Assembly: GCA_029945375.1 (NCBI GenBank)
Contig: CM057061.1
Span: forward strand, 3,100,001-3,164,000
Direction of reading: 5' to 3'
DNA: 64,000 nucleotides
From: Agaricus subrufescens
Taxonomy: Eukaryota; Basidiomycota; Agaricomycetes; Agaricales; Agaricaceae
Under the pieces are notes generated by a model that was not told where the DNA came from, did no database searches, and was given only the letters and a program-made list of their open reading frames with translations. Positions 57,932-64,000 of the stretch are shown in pieces (positions within the stretch are counted from its first letter, which is position 1; every line of letters starts with the position of its first letter). The position numbers and the translations under genes were made by a program.

Positions 57932-60900
57932 ATGGGCCCTCATCTTGTTGACTGCAAATGTGCCATGTACCCTGATGGACACTGTATTGCCAAAAGAGAT
58001 AAGTCAAAGCATCTTTTAGCATTACAGGTAAGAACCTTTTCAATGTTTGCACTCCAGTTGATTAAAGTATGATAGGCAGGGCAAATTTCACCCCTACGCA
58101 ATACCTCACTCAAAGACTCAAATGCTTGCCCATCTCCAGCCTCCCACCCTGAGGGGAGATTGCTGTCACCAACAACCAATTTGGCCAACAGTATCATGGC
58201 ACTTATGCTTACTGATAATGTTCATGACAACCTGGACTGCTTTACACCTCAGAAAGATGTCAATGCTACCAGCTCAATGCTTGATGCTCAGGCCAGTATC
58301 AGAGCCATTATTGATGAGGCTTGTTGTGATCGCATAGACACCCAATCTCACCACTCCACACCAGAAACCACTTCCCTAAATGCACATGTGGATGCACACA
58401 TAAGGAAGGCCAACAACATTATTTCCATGGTCAAATGCAAGATACAAGTGGCCAGCAGCAGCTTATCATTTGCCGATGATGCCTTTCCAGGTTCTTTGAT
58501 CTTATGACCCCTACTGGACTCAGCCACAAACGTAGTACACTCTTCAGGAGTATCACTAGCACCAATCAAATCCACCAACCCTGGCGTCCGTCATCACAAG
58601 GAGAGCGTTCTTCAGCTACTCTGACATCTCAATGCATGTATTCACATTCTGAGAAGTTCAGTCCCTGTAGGGCAGTCAGACTCATCACGACTTTTTGTTG
58701 ACATGGGTAAGCATACTGCCTCTGCTATTCATCCACTTGTCAATTTTATATGCAGATATTGTTCTTAACAGCCCTGTTAGCGGCTTAGATGTCATCACAC
58801 AGGTTGTCACCATCCTCGGTGTCATATGTCATGTGATACTAGGGCTCAGCACTGGTGTGTCTGAGTTCATAATCAACAGTGCCATTCTTCTGGTGGAGGT
58901 AGCTTTTGCCACTGGTTCAAGCAATTTCCTACCAAAATATGATGCCCTCCAAAATTTAGTGCTCCAGCAGCTTCCCACAAGCTTATACACTGCTCTCAAC
59001 GACTTTGACATTGATGGTGATGTTACCATCTATGCAACTTGTCCCTCATGCAACTGCACCCACAAGCCTGTCTATGACCCTGTATCCACCACCACATCAT
59101 ATCTAGAAAACTGCTGCAATAGCCTGACAAAGGATGGCGGTACCTTCACTTGTAATACCCCACTTTTGGACTTAACCCATAGTCAACCTCAGCCTCAAAA
59201 GCCCTATGCAGTACCTTCCTTCAAAGATTATCTTGCTAGGCTTTTTGCCAGTCATGAGATAGAGAGTCTTTGTGACCAGGCCTGCGACAATGCTTTCAAT
59301 GCTTCAGAGGATGGGGTAGCCAATATGACAAATATTTTCCAAGGTGAATTCATGAAGTCATTTGAGGGTCCAGTTGAAGGCCAGCTTTTCATTGATTGTC
59401 AAGGCAAAGCTAGACTGGCCTTTGTGATCCATGTTGATTTCTTCAATCCCAATGGTGTGAGAGAGTGGGGGAACCACAATTCAATTGGTATCATATCCCT
59501 TAGCTTGCTCAATCTTCCAGAAGATATTTGCTATAGACCTGAAAACTTATATCTCACCATTATACCGGGACCACGGGAACCTCAGAGAGAGGAAATTAAT
59601 CATTTTACAAGGCCTATCATTGAAGAGTTTCAACAGGGCTGGGAAAGAGGTTTATGGATTTCCCATACTCCATCATCTCCCAATGGACGTGATGTTGATA
59701 TCACCATCATCCTCTCTGTCAATGACTTACCAGTGGCCCACAAGGTTTCTGGCTTTGCAGGCCATGGGTCTCATTTCCTTTGTACCAGATGCGATTTATA
59801 TGGCCGGGATAAACTTAAAGATGTAGATTCAGAGAATTGGTCCCTTCGGGAGACAGCTATACTGTGCGAGAGACCTGAGCAGTGGTGAGACACTTCTACA
59901 TCTCAGGAGAGGGAGCAGATATTCGAAACATATGGGGTGCGATGGTCAGAGTTCTGGCAGCTGCCCTATTGGAATCCATTGTCTATGCTTATTGTTGACC
60001 CCATGCATTGTCTCCTGGAAGGACTTGTTCACTACCACTGCAGGTATGTCTTGCAAATTGATTTACGACAAGCTACAGCTGCCACCCCTCCCAAACCTGC
60101 TTTCTCCTTTCCCTGGATTGCTTATACTCCATTGGTCCCTGTAGAATTCCAAATACAGAAGGATGAGGAGACAAAACAAGTCAGCCAGATCCACCAGGTT
60201 TCATCATCCCCACTTGACAATAACCTGACTGGGTTAGGCAATAGGCAGAACCCAATGCAGCTCCTGAAGAAGCTACTCACAAAAAACAGGCAGCCGCTTT
60301 GATTTGTCTGCTATTCTCTCAAATTACTTGACTCGTCTCCTTCTCCAAGTGACACAATTTTGTCAAAAGGCAGAACAAAACAGCAATTGGGAGAACTATT
60401 AGTCAATTGGGTAAGTCATATTGCTGCCTGGCAATCCAAGGATCTGATGTATTGCATAGCGCCTTGGGATGCCATCAACATCAGATACCAGTCATCCCAA
60501 GGTTTGCATAGTGGATACTATTTGGCACATTCAACATGTAATTTGAAACACTTGTACTCCATCATGGATAAATTCTGTCCCTAGCAACTATGGTGAGGCC
60601 AATGCAGGTAGTATCAAGGCTGATGAATGGAGGATTCTCTCCACTGTCTATCTTCCAATTGCCTTGGTTACATTTTGGGGGCATGAAAACAATTCTTGCC
60701 CAGCAAAGAATAATTACCTCCTCCGAGTTCTTGACCACACGATGGCACTCTTCCAAGCAGTTAACATAATATGCCATGACACTATGAACAAAGAACGTAC
60801 TCACAGATACCAGACTTACATGCGGCACTGGGCTGAGGGTTTAGATCAAGTTCATTCCCACATCATAAAGCAGTGTTGTGCAAACACTCACACATTCCTA

Positions 60901-61640
60901 CATCTGTATGACTTTGCAAATCTTTTTGGGCCAATTATGTCCTGGTGGTGTTTCCCCTTTGAACGGCTCATTGGTACTGTCCAAAAGATAAACACAAATG
61001 ACCTAGTTGGAGGTGAGTTGCTTTCAATTCACTCAATATCCTTACTGATCTAGTGAGTAGGTCAACTAGAGCAGACACTTGTTCATTCTTTTACAAGAAG
61101 CAGTATTCTATGATGGTAGTTGAACTGGGAGGACTGCCCTGAAGCTCTTCGGCAGCTCAAGATCCACTTTGATAAAGCATTTTCTTGACATCTACCCAAG
61201 GACACCACAAAATGTCATCCCAAGCCAACAGAAATAGCACATATTCTCCACAATGGGTGGAATTACTCACGTGCTTCTACTCACCTAGGCAATAGTCTTG
61301 TCTTGTATTATCCATCACTAGTCACTACAACTCCGATTCCAGGAAGCATCTTGAAGATAACAGTATGTGGTGAACAGATACAACTAACTATCAGGAGACA
61401 GGCCCTGCTTCAAAGTGGCCTTTATGATCCATTTATTCAATATCCTTCATTTCCTGCCAGATTGTATTCTTCTGAGATGGTTGTAGGCCCTCTAGATATT
61501 GTTCCACTCACATGTATAGTATCTCATGTAGCACAATTTATATTTCGCCCAGATTGTGCAGTGATACTCAATCTTTGCAGGGTAAGTCACACAATTCAAT
61601 ACTTGGTCTCCGATCTAATACTACCCACTAGGCATAGAGG
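57932..61640 (+). pseudogene. tnp2-type (CACTA-like) transposase
   Basis: Probable start MGPHLVDCKCAMYPDGHCIA at 57932, exon ending near 58027 before GTAAG. Typical blocks follow: FASHEIESLCDQACDNAF (about 59250), FVIHVDFFNPNGVREWG (59420-59470), ISLSLLNLPEDICYRPENLYL and IPGPREPQREEINHF (59495-59600), SGFAGHGSHFLCTRCDLYG, then after a TGA at 59886 YGVRWSEFWQLPYWNPLSML and VDPMHCLLEGLVHYH (59935-60040), TNSHTFLHL-like segment with GPIMSWWCFPFERLIGTVQ (60925-60990), DCPEALRQLKI (about 61130), and THLGNSLVLYYPS (61285-61315). Tnp2 proteins cut and rejoin transposon ends. The TGA replaces an Arg codon after W, so this copy is inactivated. Confidence 0.82.
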
Positions 61641-62680
61641 AAGTTAGGACCTACTCTTGTATTTATAGTTCATTTGTCCATTTGTATACTTATAGGCTCT
61701 GTGTTTGATATGTTGACCTCTTGAGCTAAATGGCACACTTCATCACTACAACATTGCCCACTGCCTGACTCCCTTCTCCACTCATGCTGCAGTGCCTTGC
61801 TTTCAGCCACTGCTGTGCTCCAAACTTGCTTCCATCCAAGCCAGTCTTGTGTCACAGTCGTCAATCCTGCTTGCGCTCCTACACTCAGTGTACGCTCAGC
61901 ATGTGCTCACCTTATGCTCTACATGCACTCATCATACACTCTGTGACTTCACTTTCATCTCAACCTAGGTAAATTTAATCAGTTGACATTCAGGTGACAA
62001 CCAAAATGTAAATGGAATGTTTTAGTCTCAGTTGTATCTGATATAAAGTATTTCAGTACCAGTTTTATTTTTAACTCAAAATGTTATATTTCCTAAGCCA
62101 AAATGTGATCTGAAAATATTAATCTAGGAAGATTTTTTAGTCAAATGAAATATATTATTTAAACAGTTGTTTTAGGCCTAACTGAAAATCTCAGTGATTT
62201 TGGTCATATTTCAAAGCCAGCTGATTTATTTCATTTCATTTGTTTTTTCAGTGATAACTTCTTATCTAATTAAGCAAAATTTTCGGCTGAGCCAAAAACG
62301 CCAACTTTATGGTGTGTATTTCTGTTTACGTCCCCTGACCCAGGACCATATGCTACTTCCCCATTTGTATGTTTCTTCTCCTATGTTTACTCAGCAGTTT
62401 CCCATCATTAGTCAGACATCTTGGGTACACTTACTCAGCCTGACTTCTCCTTCTATTATTAGGTAGTCAACTCTTCTATAAGTAGTGTAGCTATACTCTG
62501 TATTTCCTTATGCTTTACTAACTCACTATATTCCCTTATTGCCCTCAAGCCTTTGCCTTAAGTTGCAACCTGAGCTAATCACTATAAGGTTGTAACACTT
62601 GGAAGTTAGCATCTCAAATTTACTTTCAAAAGATGAGCATTTACTCTATATATAATATCCATAGCAATTTCAATTAAGTT
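61641..62680. other. AT-rich intergenic
   Basis: Sequence after tnp2 with no gene support. The last part may hold the tnp2 element's end, but I found no matching terminal repeat. Confidence 0.4.
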
Positions 62681-62686
62681 ACTGAG

Positions 62687-63605
62687 TGTACAGTTGTGGA
62701 TAACTGTATTACCTCTTGTAAATTACTTTATCTCTATATGCCATTTTGATTTAGCCTTTTTCTTCTTATTCTTACTATTGAACTGTATTGACTTTGCTAC
62801 AAGGTACTTATTCTAGTAGTTTGGGCCTATGACATGATTATTTAGTCCATCAAAACTTGTTTTTCATAAGTCCACACATGTACCCCTGATTCTATCATGT
62901 TATGCTAACATTGCAAGCTGTTTCCAGGTACATTGAAACATTTGACTACACCCTAGGGGTAACAGAATTAAAGATTAGAAGACTAGAGACTCCTATAGTA
63001 AATTTTAGAATGAGAACCACCTAGGAACCCAGAGATTTGTGATCAAAAAGTAGATAATAAAATATTTTAATAAGACTATACATTGAAAAACATTTACAAA
63101 AACAGCTGAAACTGGTCTGATCACATCATATAAATGTGCTTATGTTCTAAGCTAACTTTTTCTGAGACCAGATACAAAATTATACTAAAAGTATTTGATT
63201 AAATAACAATTTCTTACTGTATATAATAATCAAGTAAATGTTTTTCAAGTATTGGAAGTGGTTTGGTGTGACATAACAGGTGTGACATGTCACAGGATAG
63301 TGAAAGCAACATGAGAATATCATTATGTAACAATTTCGGGTGACAAACATCATTGCAAGCTCCAGCAATTAGCCTTTCCTGTCTTTGAAATGAGCAGCAA
63401 CAAAACCTTTCCAATGGTCCTCAATCATAAACCCTCTTTAAACTGGACTTAAATTCAAAGTACAGCCACATGATTATACATACATGTAACCAAGATGCTG
63501 ATGTACCTTCCTGTATATTTCCATGATTTTACACAATTTATTTGGACTGCTATAACATGCTCTTTACAAATGTACAAAACATTGGAAAGGTTTTGTTGTC
63601 CACTG
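62687..63605. mobile_element. Second copy of TA-flanked inverted-repeat element (left end uncertain)
   Basis: The right end, about 63549-63605, is ACAAATGTACAAAACATTGG followed by AAAGGTTTTGTTGTCCACTG and TA (63606-63607), closely matching the right arm of 2460-4037. Upstream, GTACAGCCACAT near 63461 also matches that arm. A candidate left end TACAGTTGTGGATAACTGT occurs near 62687 but is weak. It shows the family is present at least twice in 64 kb. Confidence 0.6.
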
Positions 63606-63606
63606 T

Positions 63607-64000
63607 ATGCACTATCAAAGAAGTGGTATTGGACATGGTGACCTTGGACCACCACTTGATCAAACATCTTTCTCATCCTTATCCCAAGAACATTCCAGGC
63701 AAGAAAACCTTAGTGTATTAGGTGCAATAATTGAACAAGGCAGAGTGCATGCAAATGATACTGATGGGGATGATGTTGATGACAACACCAATTTTGATGG
63801 GGCAACAATGAAGATGCTAATTTTGATGAAAGTGATCCTGATAAGTGGGCTCTTAATGATGAGATAGGTGAGTATGAACTATATGAAGATGGAGCAGGGA
63901 TGTGGAATGATAGATCTCCAGAAGCTGATGGATATGGGTCTTTTTAAATACCAGCTAAACAGCTGACAACATTTATTGAATATTTAACAAATAAATTAAA
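63607..64000 (+). other. Acidic coding-like fragment at window edge
   Basis: An open frame from 63607 starts in the element's TA junction (GHGDLGPPLDQTSFSSLSQE) and turns Asp-rich; a second frame gives DPDKWALNDEIGEYELYEDG then a stop near 63948. It may be part of a gene interrupted by the inverted-repeat element. Family not recognised. Confidence 0.3.

Noticed and set aside
1..59888. UGA recoding (stop codon reassigned to Arg or Trp)
   Set aside because: TGA appears in frame only in transposon pseudogenes. NLR-A, NLR-B and K2 have no internal TGA in their models. CpG decay explains the pattern.

Overview
The window looks like repeat-rich chromosome from a mushroom-forming basidiomycete (Agaricomycetes). 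The evidence is the combination of short (about 45-65 nt) GT-AG introns, Plavaka-type and tnp2 (CACTA-like) transposases, a DUF6589-type protein, a Tad-like non-LTR retrotransposon, chromodomain-type Ty3/gypsy and Ty1/copia elements, NACHT genes with the basidiomycete GAEFDSS...HPGTR signature, and TKL-type kinases. I saw no rRNA, tRNA or CRISPR array.

Layout. 1-7.05 kb: decayed Ty3/gypsy element (protease, RT, RNase H, integrase, chromo-like end) carrying two nested insertions, a solo LTR (1706-2352, TSD TAAAT) and a Tc1/mariner-like element with long inverted repeats (2460-4037, TA duplication). About 7.05-13.54 kb: Plavaka-type DNA transposon with a broken transposase on the minus strand and a second multi-exon gene on the plus strand, head to head. 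13.8-22.3 kb: island A, with an LTR copy, a NACHT STAND gene (NLR-A), and two divergent TKL-type kinases K1 and K2. 22.8-26.5 kb: 5'-truncated LINE with poly(A) and 14-bp TSDs. 26.9-30.9 kb: two head-to-head RecQ-like helicase genes, the minus one truncated. 30.95-33.8 kb: decayed DUF6589 gene. 34.3-41.3 kb: island B, with NLR-B, a kinase first-exon relic, kinase pseudogene K3, predicted pseudokinase K4, and an inverted copy of the LTR from island A. 42.4-48 kb: an acidic repeat protein gene and poorly conserved coding relics. 47.8-57.5 kb: a transposon-associated gene split by an almost complete copia element (51254-57252). 57.9-61.6 kb: tnp2 transposase. 61.6-64 kb: AT-rich sequence ending in a second copy of the TA-flanked element.

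The most interesting part is the duplicated NLR-kinase module. NLR-A and NLR-B share a 1779-bp tract with no difference that I could see, introns included, bounded on both sides by clearly diverged homologous sequence; this looks like recent gene conversion. The kinases have gone different ways: K2 has an intact six-exon model with a usable active site, K4 has lost both the ATP-binding Lys and the catalytic Asp, and K3 carries a 76-bp inversion that flips its start codon. A role in allorecognition or immune-type signalling is a hypothesis only.

A second theme is CpG decay. All 10 differences between the two copia LTRs fall at 8 sites explained by an ancestral CpG. In the transposon reading frames I followed, 18 of 20 in-frame stops are TGA, several at positions where the family has a conserved Arg (CGA to TGA). 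The NLR-kinase islands keep many CpGs. This suggests cytosine methylation aimed at transposons.
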